NCBI GenBank assembly: GCA_027061995.1
Contig: JAMOUT010000059.1
Span: forward strand, 1 to 40,455
DNA: 40,455 nucleotides
Direction: 5' to 3'
Source: Candidatus Aminicenantota bacterium
GTDB taxonomy: Bacteria; Acidobacteriota; Aminicenantia; JAMOAD01
A model generated the notes under the pieces. That model saw only the letters and a program-made list of their open reading frames with translations. It ran no database searches and was not told where the DNA came from. The position numbers were made by a program, and so were the translations under genes. Shown in pieces: positions 1 to 8,894 of the stretch. Positions within the stretch are counted from its first letter, which is position 1. Each line of letters opens with the position of its first letter.

Positions 1-83
1 TTGTAAACATCCAATAGCGAAGCTGATAGTGTTAATGAAAACAAAATTACAAAAAACAAAATAAAGTAAATTTTCTTTTTCAT
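1..83 (-). CDS. N-terminal fragment of a secreted protein (cut by window edge)
   Basis: Read on the minus strand, an ATG at 83-81 opens a frame that stays open to the window edge (27 codons). It begins MKKKIYFILFFVILFSLTLS and continues ASLLDVY, a lysine-rich start plus a hydrophobic stretch, which is a typical Sec signal peptide. A perfect AGGAGG ribosome site lies at 88-93, four bases before the ATG. The mature protein is outside the window, so no function can be given. The ribosome site and signal peptide together make this a confident gene start despite its short length. Confidence 0.75.
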   Translation of the reverse strand, partial: MKKKIYFILFFVILFSLTLSASLLDVY

Positions 84-100
84 CTTTCCTCCTATTTTAA

Positions 101-358
101 AGCTTAAAGCATAGAGCCTCGAAGCATCGGAGCTAAAAACATTTTCGGGCAGCTCCGCACCAATTTTTTTCTTATTCTTTGATTTACCCTCACAAGTTTT
201 TTCTCATTGTTACTCTCCCGATTTATAAATTGGTGCGGGATCTCCACTTTGTTTCGACTCTCAGGGCATCTAACTATCAAAACCCTCAGCTTTTGCACTG
301 TCTCGCACGGTTTTAAAAAAGCTCGAAGGCTTGGAAGCTTTGATGCTTTAAAGCTTTT
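101..358. repeat. Imperfect inverted-repeat element, non-coding
   Basis: The sequence at about 101-134 resembles the reverse complement of about 319-358; both contain AAGCTT, AAAGCAT and a CGAAGC/GAGCT-like word. An inner perfect 12-bp inverted repeat pairs 155-166 with 227-238. Short open frames run across the segment on both strands, but none has a ribosome site, a recognisable domain or normal composition, so I read it as non-coding. A diverged relative of one arm lies near 31800-31860. It could be a decayed MITE-like element or a dispersed intergenic repeat. Confidence 0.45.
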
Positions 359-542
359 CTTATTGATATCTTGGAATTTAATTATTCTATCGTTTTTTGG
401 AATAATAAAAGATTTGGAAAATTTTAAAGAAAACGGTTTTATTCTGTTAAGATTTAATCTTTTTGCCCCCATTTTCCCCTACCCTTGATATAAACGGATT
501 TGATTTTCCGCTCTCCGATTCCATAGTAAATGCAATATTTAC

Positions 543-564
543 AGAGAGAGAGAGAGAGAGAGAG
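543..564. repeat. (AG)11 dinucleotide microsatellite
   Basis: Eleven uninterrupted AG units lie in the non-coding stretch downstream of pyrC. No start codon, promoter or gene is clearly attached to it, so there is no direct sign of phase-variable expression. Confidence 0.9.
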
Positions 565-885
565 TAAAACCGTTCGTTCCCTTTAATCCTGCCATCTTAA
601 TTTTTCCGCCATTAATCATAGTCTTAACAATGTATCATATAAAATTATATTTTTTAAGGATCGGACAATTTTAATGAATTTCATATTTATTTTAATACAA
701 TCACAAATCATACATAATGATATATTTATTTTGTCCTAAAAAGATTACTTTTGTCGCCGGGTCGGGTTGTTCAGCGGTCAAAGCTTTTCGTGATTTTTAT
801 ATATTTGATAAGTATAATTATTTTATTAATTTATCTTTCAATACTTATGGTCATTTAATTCATCCTTCATAATTCATCAATATAT
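565..885. other. AT-rich intergenic stretch, no gene seen
   Basis: This lies between the AG tract and the end of pyrC. It is AT-rich apart from a short GC-rich patch around 755-785. I see no open frame with a ribosome site, no tRNA and no convincing terminator hairpin for pyrC. Confidence 0.6.
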
Positions 886-2163
886 CTATCTTTTAAACAC
901 CACTTTCCCTGATACTATTGTAATAACAGGAACTCCTTTTATCTCCCACCCTTTAAAAGGGGTGTTTTTCGCTTTGCTCTGAAATTTCTCGGAATCTATA
1001 ATCATCTTTTTCTCAGGATCAATAATTGTTATGTCAGCATCTTTTCCGACTTCAAGAGAACCTTTTGATTTAAGTCCCAATATTTTCGCCGGATTTACCG
1101 ATAAAAGTTCCGCAAATCTTTTTAGATTTATTATCCCTGACATAACCAGCTTATCAAAAACCAAACCTACCATTGTTTCAAGACCAATAATACCAAACGG
1201 TGCAAAATTGAATTCCAACTCTTTCTCATCTTCCGTATGTGGCGCATGATCGGAAGCTATAACATCTATAATACCTCTCTTTATACCATCAACCAAAGCC
1301 ACTCTATCCTCTTCGGTTCTCAAAGGGGGTTTCATCTTATAATTCGGGGAATATGTTGAAACAAATTCTTCGTTCAAAAGAAGGTGATGAGGTGTTACCT
1401 CTGCCGTTATATTTAACCCGTCCCTTTTCGCTTTCTCTATAAGTTCAAGACTCCACTTTGATGAAACATGAGCAATATGAAGTTTCCCGCCAACCTGTCT
1501 TAATATCTCTATATCTCGTGCTATTATAGAGGTCTCGGAAGCATCCGGAATCCCTCTTAATCCGAGTTTATAAGATAGTGGACTTTCATTTGCAACTCCG
1601 TCACCGGAAAGTTCCAACTCTTCCGCATGCTCTATTATTATTTTACCTATAATTTTCTGATACTCAAAAGCTCTTCTCATAACAATGGAAGATCTTACAG
1701 GGTATCCGTCATCTGAAAATCCCACGGCTCCGGCATCCGAAATATACCCCATCTCCACCAACTCTTTCCCTTTCAACTGTTTACTGACCGCTCCTATGGG
1801 AAAAACATTAACAACTCCCGCTTTTTTTGCTTTTTCAATTATATACGAGGTTACCCCTTCATTATCATTTATGGGGTCGGTATTCGCCATACACGCTATG
1901 GAGGTTATACCTCCGGCAGCAGCCGCTCTTGTTCCTGTTGCAATATCCTCTTTGTATTCATACCCGGGTTCTCTTAAGTGGGTATGCATATCAATAAGTC
2001 CGGGGAAAACAAAGAGTTTTTGAGCATCTATTATTTCAGCATTATCATCTTTCAAATCTTTATCTATTTTTTTTATTTTTCCGTCTTCGATTAAAATATC
2101 TATTTTTTCATCCATACTTTGTGCAGGGTCAATTACTCTTCCGTTTTTAATTATTAATCTCAT
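886..2163 (-). CDS. pyrC: Dihydroorotase (class I, PyrC)
   Basis: It catalyses the reversible cyclisation of N-carbamoyl-aspartate to dihydroorotate, the third step of de novo pyrimidine synthesis, in the cytoplasm. The 425-residue protein has the metal-binding HTHLREPG motif at residues 60-67, then SDDGYPV, IEHAEE, IAHVSS, TPHHLLL and SDHAPHTEDEK, the full amidohydrolase set of the long bacterial dihydroorotases. I chose the ATG at 2163 because GGAGGT precedes it at the right distance and MRLIIKNGRVIDP is the usual family N-terminus; a frame starting 17 codons earlier has no such support. The start lies 17 nt inside the end of pyrB, so the two are translationally coupled. Confidence 0.96.
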   Translation of the reverse strand: MRLIIKNGRVIDPAQSMDEKIDILIEDGKIKKIDKDLKDDNAEIIDAQKLFVFPGLIDMHTHLREPGYEYKEDIATGTRAAAAGGITSIACMANTDPINDNEGVTSYIIEKAKKAGVVNVFPIGAVSKQLKGKELVEMGYISDAGAVGFSDDGYPVRSSIVMRRAFEYQKIIGKIIIEHAEELELSGDGVANESPLSYKLGLRGIPDASETSIIARDIEILRQVGGKLHIAHVSSKWSLELIEKAKRDGLNITAEVTPHHLLLNEEFVSTYSPNYKMKPPLRTEEDRVALVDGIKRGIIDVIASDHAPHTEDEKELEFNFAPFGIIGLETMVGLVFDKLVMSGIINLKRFAELLSVNPAKILGLKSKGSLEVGKDADITIIDPEKKMIIDSEKFQSKAKNTPFKGWEIKGVPVITIVSGKVVFKR

Positions 2164-3079
2164 CACCACCTCCGGATATAAGATAAAGAACCGCCATTCT
2201 AACGGCAATCCCATTACTTACTTGATTTAAAATAACGGATCTTTCCGAATCCGCTATCTCTTTCATTAATTCAATCCCTCTGTTTATAGGTCCCGGATGC
2301 ATAACAATAGCATCTTTATCAGCCTTTTTTAATCTTTCTTTATTCAATTGATAATACTTTCGATACTCTCTGATAGAGGGGAAAAAACTTCCCGTTTGTC
2401 TCTCTTTTTGAATCCTTAACATCATAACAACATCAGAATTTTCAACAGCTTTATCAAGATTATATTCTATCTCAACCCCCATATTAATAAATTCTTCGGG
2501 AACCAAAGGTGGAGGACCCGAGAGAACAACTCTTGTATTATATCGGGTAAGCAAAAATATATTTGATCTCGCAACCCTACTATGAAGAATATCACCGACT
2601 ATGGTTATCTTTAAATCATCCAATTTACCTTTATGCTGTCTCATTGTCAAAGCATCCAAAAGAGCCTGAGTGGGATGTTCATGAAAACCGTCTCCAGCAT
2701 TAACAACGGAGCAATCGGAGAATGTCGTCAGATAATCGGGAGCTCCGGCCGCTCCATGCCTGACCACAAAGATATCGGGATGCATTGCTTCCAGATTTAA
2801 AACCGTGTCCCTGAAAGATTCCCCTTTGGACAAACTTGATGTGCTCCCTGAAAAATTAATCAAATCAGCGGATAACCTTTTTGCCGCCACTTCAAAAGAT
2901 ATCCTTGTTCTTGTGCTCGGCTCAAAGAACAGATTAACAACGGTTTTTCCCCTTAAAGCGGGAACCTTTTTAACACTTCTTTTAGAGACCTCAACCATAC
3001 TATCCGCAACATCAAGGATATGGTCTATCTCCTCTCTTTTCAAACCTTCTATTCCAAGAAGATGCTTTCTTTGAAACAT
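2147..3079 (-). CDS. pyrB: Aspartate carbamoyltransferase catalytic chain
   Basis: It condenses carbamoyl phosphate with aspartate to give N-carbamoyl-aspartate, the committed step of pyrimidine synthesis. The 310-residue length is normal for a catalytic chain. The carbamoyl-phosphate motif FFEPSTRTRISFE is at residues 51-63 and the mobile-loop lysine (SLSKGES) is at residue 85. HPTQALLDALT and HPGPINRGIE follow further on. No pyrI regulatory chain is present nearby. The start codon shares one base with the pyrR stop (TAATG), and the 3' end overlaps the pyrC start, so the three genes form one tight operon. Confidence 0.97.
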   Translation of the reverse strand: MFQRKHLLGIEGLKREEIDHILDVADSMVEVSKRSVKKVPALRGKTVVNLFFEPSTRTRISFEVAAKRLSADLINFSGSTSSLSKGESFRDTVLNLEAMHPDIFVVRHGAAGAPDYLTTFSDCSVVNAGDGFHEHPTQALLDALTMRQHKGKLDDLKITIVGDILHSRVARSNIFLLTRYNTRVVLSGPPPLVPEEFINMGVEIEYNLDKAVENSDVVMMLRIQKERQTGSFFPSIREYRKYYQLNKERLKKADKDAIVMHPGPINRGIELMKEIADSERSVILNQVSNGIAVRMAVLYLISGGGDEINN

Positions 3080-3624
3080 TATATCCCCTCCTCTTCAACA
3101 ATTAATACCTCATCTATTCCATCTATCTCTTTCACTTTTACTTCAACAATCTCTCTTTTTGATGTGGGAAGCACTTTCCCTATATAATCAGCCTGTATTG
3201 GAAGCTCTCTATGCCCTCTGTCTATTAAAACAAGAAGCTGAATGGCTTTCGGTCTTCCGAAATCCATAATTGAATCAAGAGCGGCTCTAACGGTTCTTCC
3301 CGAAAAAAGAACATCATCAATCAGAATTATGTTTTTGTCTGTTACATCAAAATTAATCTCGGTCCCCTTCACAATGGGGTTAGGTCCTATTTTAGAGAGG
3401 TCATCTCTATAGAGAGTAATATCAAGAATACCAAAATCTATCTTTACACCTTCATTCTTCTCAATAATTTCAAGTATTCTTTTCCCTATAATCACCCCTC
3501 TCGTCCTAATACCTATAATAGCAATCTCTTTTAATTCTCTGTTTCTCTCAACAATCTCCATAGCCAATCTTTTAATGGTTGTCGCTATCTTTTTTGAATC
3601 CATAATTCTCGCTTTTACTTTCAT
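3079..3624 (-). CDS. pyrR: PyrR: pyrimidine operon regulator / uracil phosphoribosyltransferase
   Basis: A type I phosphoribosyltransferase-fold protein of 181 residues. The PRPP loop is clear at about residues 100-114 (ILIDDVLFSGRTVRA). In Gram-positive bacteria PyrR binds UMP and the pyr mRNA leader to promote attenuation, and it has uracil phosphoribosyltransferase activity. Here it is the first gene of pyrRBC. AGGAGA lies eight bases before the chosen ATG; an internal ATG at codon 8 is possible. The likely promoter is so close that there is little room for a classical attenuator, so its regulatory mode here is uncertain. Confidence 0.93.
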   Translation of the reverse strand: MKVKARIMDSKKIATTIKRLAMEIVERNRELKEIAIIGIRTRGVIIGKRILEIIEKNEGVKIDFGILDITLYRDDLSKIGPNPIVKGTEINFDVTDKNIILIDDVLFSGRTVRAALDSIMDFGRPKAIQLLVLIDRGHRELPIQADYIGKVLPTSKREIVEVKVKEIDGIDEVLIVEEEGI

Positions 3625-3651
3625 TTTTTTTCTCCTGAAAATTATATACTG

Positions 3652-3680
3652 ATAATAACAAAATTCTTAATTTCTAACAA
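3652..3680 (-). promoter_or_regulatory. Sigma-70-type promoter of pyrRBC
   Basis: On the minus strand, TTGTTA (3680-3675), a 17-bp spacer and TATTAT (3657-3652) place the transcript start near 3645, about 20 nt before the pyrR ATG and just ahead of its ribosome site. Confidence 0.5.
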
Positions 3681-4006
3681 GATTATTTTTTTCTCTGAAA
3701 TTATTCCACCTTTTTTTATTTCGATTATTAAATAATAAATAATAATTCTCACCATCAAAGTTTCTACCTTAATTATTCAACTTTTTCATCCATTTTGACT
3801 TCCTAATATTTTATCTTTTAATCTTTCCCCTAACAACCAAAATATCTTTATTTGCTTAATCGTCGAGGATACCATATTTTATTATATCTTTCATGTTTTA
3901 CCATTTTCCTTATTCTTTTTTTTTAAATGTCAGACAAACTTGAAAATATTTTACTAAAATGGTAAACTTCTTTTTATGATGAATTTTTATGAGAACAGGA
4001 AGTAAT
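3681..4006. other. AT-rich divergent intergenic region between pyrR and phoH
   Basis: Very AT-rich. Apart from the pyrR promoter next to it, I find no further strong -35/-10 pair, hairpin or small gene. The phoH promoter must lie in its right part, but I cannot place it securely. Confidence 0.5.
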
Positions 4007-4954
4007 ATGGCTGATATAGACCTACCGTTTACCAATAGGGAAAAATTTAATAATCTTTTGCTTTCAAACAGAAAGAATATAAAGGATAAACTCGGGGTCG
4101 AATTAAATATAAGCGGAGATAAGATACAATTGGACGGAGACTCTTTTAATATAGAATATATAACACATTTTATAAAAGATTTGATTTCACTTGTTGAGAA
4201 CGGGGAAAACATAACTCAAAAAGATTTGGGAAAAATCATCTCTATTATTCCCGACGAAGACAAGGATAAACTTAAAACAATCACAAAAAAATCTGTTCTA
4301 TCCCCTTTTAACAGAAAAAAAGTCATGCCAAAAACATATAACCAACATATTTATATAAAAGAGATGATGAATAATGATATTGTTTTTTCAATAGGACCCG
4401 CCGGAACGGGGAAAACATACCTTGCAATGGCTTATGCACTTTCGGCTCTTAGTCGGAAGGAGATTAAAAGGATTATTTTAACAAGACCTGTTGTTGAAGC
4501 CGGTGAAAAATTGGGGTTTCTTCCCGGCGATATACCTCAAAAGGTAAACCCTTATTTAAGACCCCTTTATGATGCAATCTTCGACTTGCTCGACCCTGTT
4601 AAAGCAAGAATGTTTCTTGAGGATGAAACAATTGAAATCGCACCTCTTGCATATATGAGGGGAAGAACCTTAAATGATGCATTTGTTATTCTTGACGAAG
4701 CTCAAAATACGACCCATTCTCAAATGAAAATGTTCCTTACAAGGTTCGGATTCAATTCAAAAGCTGTTATAACCGGAGATATAACTCAGATAGACCTGAC
4801 AAAAAATCAAAAATCAGGATTAGTTGAAGCAGCAAAAATATTAAAAGGGATAAAAAGACTCTCTTTTCTCTATTTTACTGAAAAGGATGTAGTCCGACAT
4901 AGACTTGTAAAGGAGATAATTAAAGCTTATGAAAAACATGAGTATAAAAAATAG
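4007..4954 (+). CDS. phoH: PhoH-family ATPase (PhoH-like / YbeZ)
   Basis: A cytoplasmic P-loop ATPase of the PhoH/YbeZ family, usually encoded with ybeY and thought to act in RNA metabolism and ribosome maturation. Walker A GPAGTGKT is at residues 130-137, PVVEAGEKLGFLPGD follows, and Walker B VILDEAQN is at about 227-234. The N-terminal third is the small alpha/beta domain common in this family. I start at the ATG at 4007 because AGGAAG precedes it; an in-frame ATG at 3989 has no ribosome site. The gene heads a four-gene operon and its last 26 bases overlap the 7TM-HD gene. Confidence 0.92.
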   Translation: MADIDLPFTNREKFNNLLLSNRKNIKDKLGVELNISGDKIQLDGDSFNIEYITHFIKDLISLVENGENITQKDLGKIISIIPDEDKDKLKTITKKSVLSPFNRKKVMPKTYNQHIYIKEMMNNDIVFSIGPAGTGKTYLAMAYALSALSRKEIKRIILTRPVVEAGEKLGFLPGDIPQKVNPYLRPLYDAIFDLLDPVKARMFLEDETIEIAPLAYMRGRTLNDAFVILDEAQNTTHSQMKMFLTRFGFNSKAVITGDITQIDLTKNQKSGLVEAAKILKGIKRLSFLYFTEKDVVRHRLVKEIIKAYEKHEYKK

Positions 4955-7262
4955 TATTGATAATTTTAAAAAAGAGGAAAACGGGATATACAAATACTTT
5001 TTTAGTTTCTATTTTTGGATTTCACTTTTATTTGCCGTTATATTCACTTTTATAATATATTTTAATTATCAACCTCAAAAAAAATTAGACTATAAAATAG
5101 GAGATATAGCGAACTCAAACATAAAGGCTCCGCTCACATTTAAAATAATAAACAAAGAAGCAACCGAAAAGATGAAAAAAGAGGAACTTAAAAAGGTTCC
5201 GTTCGTATATGATTATATCTCTGACGCAAAAAAAACTTCGATGGAAAGACTTAATCGTTTATTCAAATATTTTTATAATTTTAATAAATACAAGCAAAGA
5301 ATAAAGGATGAATTCGGTCTTGAAATCGTAAAATCAGATTATAAAATAATATACAACAGGAAGAAATTAATAGAGATAAAAAATACTGTGAAAGGTATTC
5401 TTAATGAATTTTATAATAAAGATATTCTGTTAGACAAAGAAAAACTTATGCAAGAGGGAAAAACAGAAGCGATTCTTAATAAAAACGGGAAAAGATCGTC
5501 AATTTCACTAAATATTATTCAAGGGAATAAAAATGTCCGGGATTTTATTAAAAAATATCTGAAAAAAAGGAACAATTTTGTTTCCAATAACAGCAAATTC
5601 ATAGAAAACATAATATTCGCTGTTTTTGTTCCCATGTATAATAAGAATGAGAATGAATCAAAGCAACTTAAAATCTTAACCGAAAAAAACCTTACCCCGG
5701 TTTACAATCTGATTAAAAAAGGAAGAATGATTGTCAGAAACGGAGATGAGATAGATAGGAAAACCTATAACATAATATCCGAATTAAAAAAGCACCAACA
5801 GATAAATAAAAAACCTTTCTCATTAATTTTTGCAACTTTTCTTTTCATTTTCCTCATTCTTTCAATTGCGGGTTTCGTTATAAAAACATTTGAATTAAAA
5901 TATATAACAAATAAAAAAATATTTAATATAATTCTTATAAATCTACTATTATCATTAATTATCTATAAATTATATCTGCTTTTATCAATACTAACCGCAA
6001 ACAATGGCTCTGATATCTCCATAATAAGCAAAAAAACAGTCCATTTTCTTATCCCTTCCCAAGCTGGAAGCATTATCTTGGCTTTTCTTATTAACTTTAA
6101 TATTGCCATTATTTTCATCATCCTCATTACCATTATCGCAGGTATTTTTCTTATAAAAGATTATTATCTTTTACTCTTTCTCTTTATTACTGCAACCATT
6201 CCGGCACTTAAACTTAAATATTCCCGTCAAAACAAAAGAAGCGAACCGATTAAAATATCCTTATATATATTATTACCAATATCAATCGTATTAATCTTTT
6301 TTTACCACCTGCTCTTTCCTCTACACACATCATCGAATCATCTTTTTACGGAACTACTTGCAGCGGTAATCGGAGCAATAACAACCGCTGTAATAATCTC
6401 CGCCCTTATTCCCATTGAAGAATCAGCTTTTGATATAATATCAAATCTTAAACTTCTCGAATTATCAAATCTTGATTTACCAATCTTCAGAGAGATGGCA
6501 CTTAAAGCTCCCGGAAGCTATCAACACTCGCTTATGGTTGCTTCTCTCGCCGAGCAAGCCGCAAATGATATCGGATTAAATACAGCTCTTGTTCGATGTC
6601 AAGCTCTTTATCATGATATAGGGAAAATAGCACGGCCTGAATATTTCATAGAAAACCAAAGTGATAATAAAACTAACATACACAATACTTTACAGCCTGA
6701 AACAAGTGTTATATATATAAAAAATCATATATCTGACGGCATTGCCATTGCAAAAAAATTGGGACTTCCTCAACAAATCATAGACGGTATAAAGCAACAC
6801 CATGGAACCTCTCTTATAAAATATTTCTATAATAAAGCTCTTGATATTCAAAAGAATAAAAAACAAGCTGAGGATAAAAAAGAGCATGAAGAAAATAATA
6901 AAAACGGAAATGGAGATGAGATTAAACCGAATATTGATGAAAAATTATTCAGATATGCGGGACCAAAGCCTCAAACAAAAGAGACAGCGGTTTTAATGCT
7001 TGCTGACGCGGTCGAAGCATCTTCAAAATCCTTAACACACATAGAAGAGGGAACCTTTAAAATACTTCTTAAGAAAATATTTGCAAATATTATTGAAGAC
7101 GGACAACTTGATGAATCGGGAATAAGCTTGAAAGATTTGGTTATAATTTCCGATTCTTTCTTAAATATATTAAAAAACATATACCACGGAAGAATCTCTT
7201 ATCCGGGATTTGATTTTAATGAGAAAGAGGAAAATGGCGATAAACCTGATAATAAAGATTAG
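4929..7262 (+). CDS. pgpH: 7TM-HD membrane phosphodiesterase (PgpH-like)
   Basis: A large membrane protein (777 residues) of the 7TMR-HD family; characterised members such as Listeria PgpH hydrolyse c-di-AMP. The order is: one membrane helix at about 23-47, an extracytoplasmic domain to about 290, a block of about seven helices from about 297 to 500, then a cytoplasmic HD domain. Metal ligands are visible at H533 (YQHSLM), H562-D563 (YHDIGK) and H624-H625 (QHHG). A charged low-complexity insert rich in K, E and N lies at about 643-670, inside the HD domain. It sits between phoH and ybeY, its conserved place in many bacteria. AGGAG lies 13-14 nt upstream, a long spacing, so a start at the ATG at 4938 is also possible. 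Substrate is inferred from family. Confidence 0.9.
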   Translation: MKNMSIKNSIDNFKKEENGIYKYFFSFYFWISLLFAVIFTFIIYFNYQPQKKLDYKIGDIANSNIKAPLTFKIINKEATEKMKKEELKKVPFVYDYISDAKKTSMERLNRLFKYFYNFNKYKQRIKDEFGLEIVKSDYKIIYNRKKLIEIKNTVKGILNEFYNKDILLDKEKLMQEGKTEAILNKNGKRSSISLNIIQGNKNVRDFIKKYLKKRNNFVSNNSKFIENIIFAVFVPMYNKNENESKQLKILTEKNLTPVYNLIKKGRMIVRNGDEIDRKTYNIISELKKHQQINKKPFSLIFATFLFIFLILSIAGFVIKTFELKYITNKKIFNIILINLLLSLIIYKLYLLLSILTANNGSDISIISKKTVHFLIPSQAGSIILAFLINFNIAIIFIILITIIAGIFLIKDYYLLLFLFITATIPALKLKYSRQNKRSEPIKISLYILLPISIVLIFFYHLLFPLHTSSNHLFTELLAAVIGAITTAVIISALIPIEESAFDIISNLKLLELSNLDLPIFREMALKAPGSYQHSLMVASLAEQAANDIGLNTALVRCQALYHDIGKIARPEYFIENQSDNKTNIHNTLQPETSVIYIKNHISDGIAIAKKLGLPQQIIDGIKQHHGTSLIKYFYNKALDIQKNKKQAEDKKEHEENNKNGNGDEIKPNIDEKLFRYAGPKPQTKETAVLMLADAVEASSKSLTHIEEGTFKILLKKIFANIIEDGQLDESGISLKDLVIISDSFLNILKNIYHGRISYPGFDFNEKEENGDKPDNKD

Positions 7263-7653
7263 AAAACAGAGAATTAACAAAAGTAAGATTAAAAGGTTAA
7301 TTAAATTTTTGCAAAATTCACTTTCAATTGATAAAGTATCTCTGTCTATCGTATTTTGCGGCGATAAATTCATAAGGAAATTAAATAATCAATATAGAGG
7401 AATGGATGAAAGCACTGATGTTTTAAGCTTTGAATCAGGGGAAACAGAATATCTCGGTGATATTATCATATCAATACCGGATGTTTGGAAAACAGTTTTA
7501 AGGGAAAAAATCCCCATCGAAGAAGAGATACTAAGACTTGTAATTCACGGGTTCTTACACCTTCTCGGATATGAGCATAAAGAAAAAAACTCGATTATGA
7601 TAAAATTACAGGAAGAATTATTAAGTAAATTTAAACAAGAGGAAAATGATTAA
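7234..7653 (+). CDS. ybeY: Endoribonuclease YbeY (rRNA maturation factor)
   Basis: A zinc-dependent endoribonuclease involved in 16S rRNA 3'-end maturation and late 30S quality control. The signature HGFLHLLGYEH lies at about residues 105-115 and gives the three metal-binding histidines. The upstream core motif STDVLSFESGE is also intact. Length is 139 residues with the ATG at 7234, chosen because AGAGG lies just ahead and MAINLII matches the family N-terminus; TTG at 7210 and ATG at 7219 are in-frame alternatives. It overlaps the 3' end of the HD gene and the 5' end of the CorC gene. Confidence 0.93.
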   Translation: MAINLIIKIRKQRINKSKIKRLIKFLQNSLSIDKVSLSIVFCGDKFIRKLNNQYRGMDESTDVLSFESGETEYLGDIIISIPDVWKTVLREKIPIEEEILRLVIHGFLHLLGYEHKEKNSIMIKLQEELLSKFKQEEND

Positions 7654-8836
7654 TACTATGATAATATTTTTTACCCTTTTATTAAGTTGTTTGTTTTCAA
7701 TATGGGAAAACTCCCTTTTAAAAATCGAAAGATGGGAGTATCTGAAAATAGTCCAAAATAGAGATTCTGATAAATATCAAAAACTTACTTATATTGAAAG
7801 TTCAATCCCAATTTTAAGAAATCTGAAAAACCTTTTCTTTTTTATCGGTTTTATTATTATTTTGATAGTATTAATTAAAAAAACAGACCCTATGATTTTA
7901 ATACTATTTGTCGGAGGAAGTTTTATATTTATATATTTTATTCCATCACTCTTAATATCAAAAAAAATTTCGGTTTTCATTGTTAAAACACTGCTTCCTT
8001 TTCAAGCTTTTCTCAAAAGGATTTTCTCGAAAAACCAAATAGAGATAAAAGAATCAAATGATTCCGAAGATTATGATGATAAAATAGAGGCATATCTTTT
8101 CGAGGGTAAAGAAAGAAATATCATAACCGAAGAGGAAGAGGAGATGGTTGAAAAAATACTTTACTTCAAGGAGAGAACCGCAAGAGAAATTATGACCCCC
8201 CGTATAAATATCATAGGGATAGATGAAAATTCAACATTATCGGAATTAAAAAAATTGATAGTGCAGAAAAAAAGATCGAGAATTCTAATATACAGAAAAA
8301 GGATAGATAATATTGTAGGTATTATTATCGCAAAAGATGTTTTCAGGTATTGGGGACAGGATAGTATCATAATTAAAGATACAAAAAGCCTGATAAGAAA
8401 ACCCGTATATGTAACCGAATATATGAAAATATCAAGACTTTTAAAAATGCTGCAAAGGAAAAAACAAAAACTTGCCGTTGTAATGGATGAATATGGCGGG
8501 ATTTCGGGAGTTGTTACTGTTGAAGATATTATTGAGGAGATTGTCGGAGAAATCTATGATGAATATGAAAAAGAGGAGATAATGATAGAAAAATATGATG
8601 ATTATTATATAGTATCGGGGGAAACTCCGGTGGAAGATATAGAGGACCTTCTTGATACTGAGTTTGAAATGGGACAATCCGCCATAACAATCGGGGGATT
8701 AATCAATTTTATTCTCGGTAAATTTCCCGTGAAAGGGGAAAAACTGGTCCTAAACGGATATGAGTTTGAAGTAAAAGATATTTCGGAAAAAAATATAGAA
8801 AAAGTTATAATCAGAGAGAAAGGGAAACAGTCATAA
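7646..8836 (+). CDS. corC: CorC/HlyC-type CNNM-CBS membrane protein
   Basis: A membrane protein of the CNNM/CorC family, linked to Mg2+/Co2+ transport. The 396 residues comprise an N-terminal membrane region to about 120 (a hydrophobic first helix, then helices around 55-75 and 85-105) and two CBS modules. The first begins at EIMTPRINIIGID; the second contains AVVMDEYGGISGVVTVEDIIEEIVGEI. A C-terminal CorC/HlyC domain ends the protein. It begins eight bases inside ybeY with AGAGGAAAA before the ATG. The N-terminal membrane part is weakly conserved against textbook CNNM domains, so transport activity is inferred rather than seen. Confidence 0.9.
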   Translation: MINTMIIFFTLLLSCLFSIWENSLLKIERWEYLKIVQNRDSDKYQKLTYIESSIPILRNLKNLFFFIGFIIILIVLIKKTDPMILILFVGGSFIFIYFIPSLLISKKISVFIVKTLLPFQAFLKRIFSKNQIEIKESNDSEDYDDKIEAYLFEGKERNIITEEEEEMVEKILYFKERTAREIMTPRINIIGIDENSTLSELKKLIVQKKRSRILIYRKRIDNIVGIIIAKDVFRYWGQDSIIIKDTKSLIRKPVYVTEYMKISRLLKMLQRKKQKLAVVMDEYGGISGVVTVEDIIEEIVGEIYDEYEKEEIMIEKYDDYYIVSGETPVEDIEDLLDTEFEMGQSAITIGGLINFILGKFPVKGEKLVLNGYEFEVKDISEKNIEKVIIREKGKQS

Positions 8837-8894
8837 TACTCTTTTTTTAAAAAACAGATAATGTTATACTATATAATCTTAACAGGAGAAATTC

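Noticed and set aside
104-488. Two overlapping open frames on opposite strands near the left edge
   Set aside because: They cross the inverted-repeat element, lack ribosome sites and recognisable domains, and shadow each other. I treat the region as non-coding.
543-564. Phase-variable promoter at the AG tract
   Set aside because: No gene start or -10/-35 pair spans the tract.
3989-4006. Upstream ATG as the phoH start
   Set aside because: It has no ribosome site, whereas AGGAAG stands just before the ATG at 4007.
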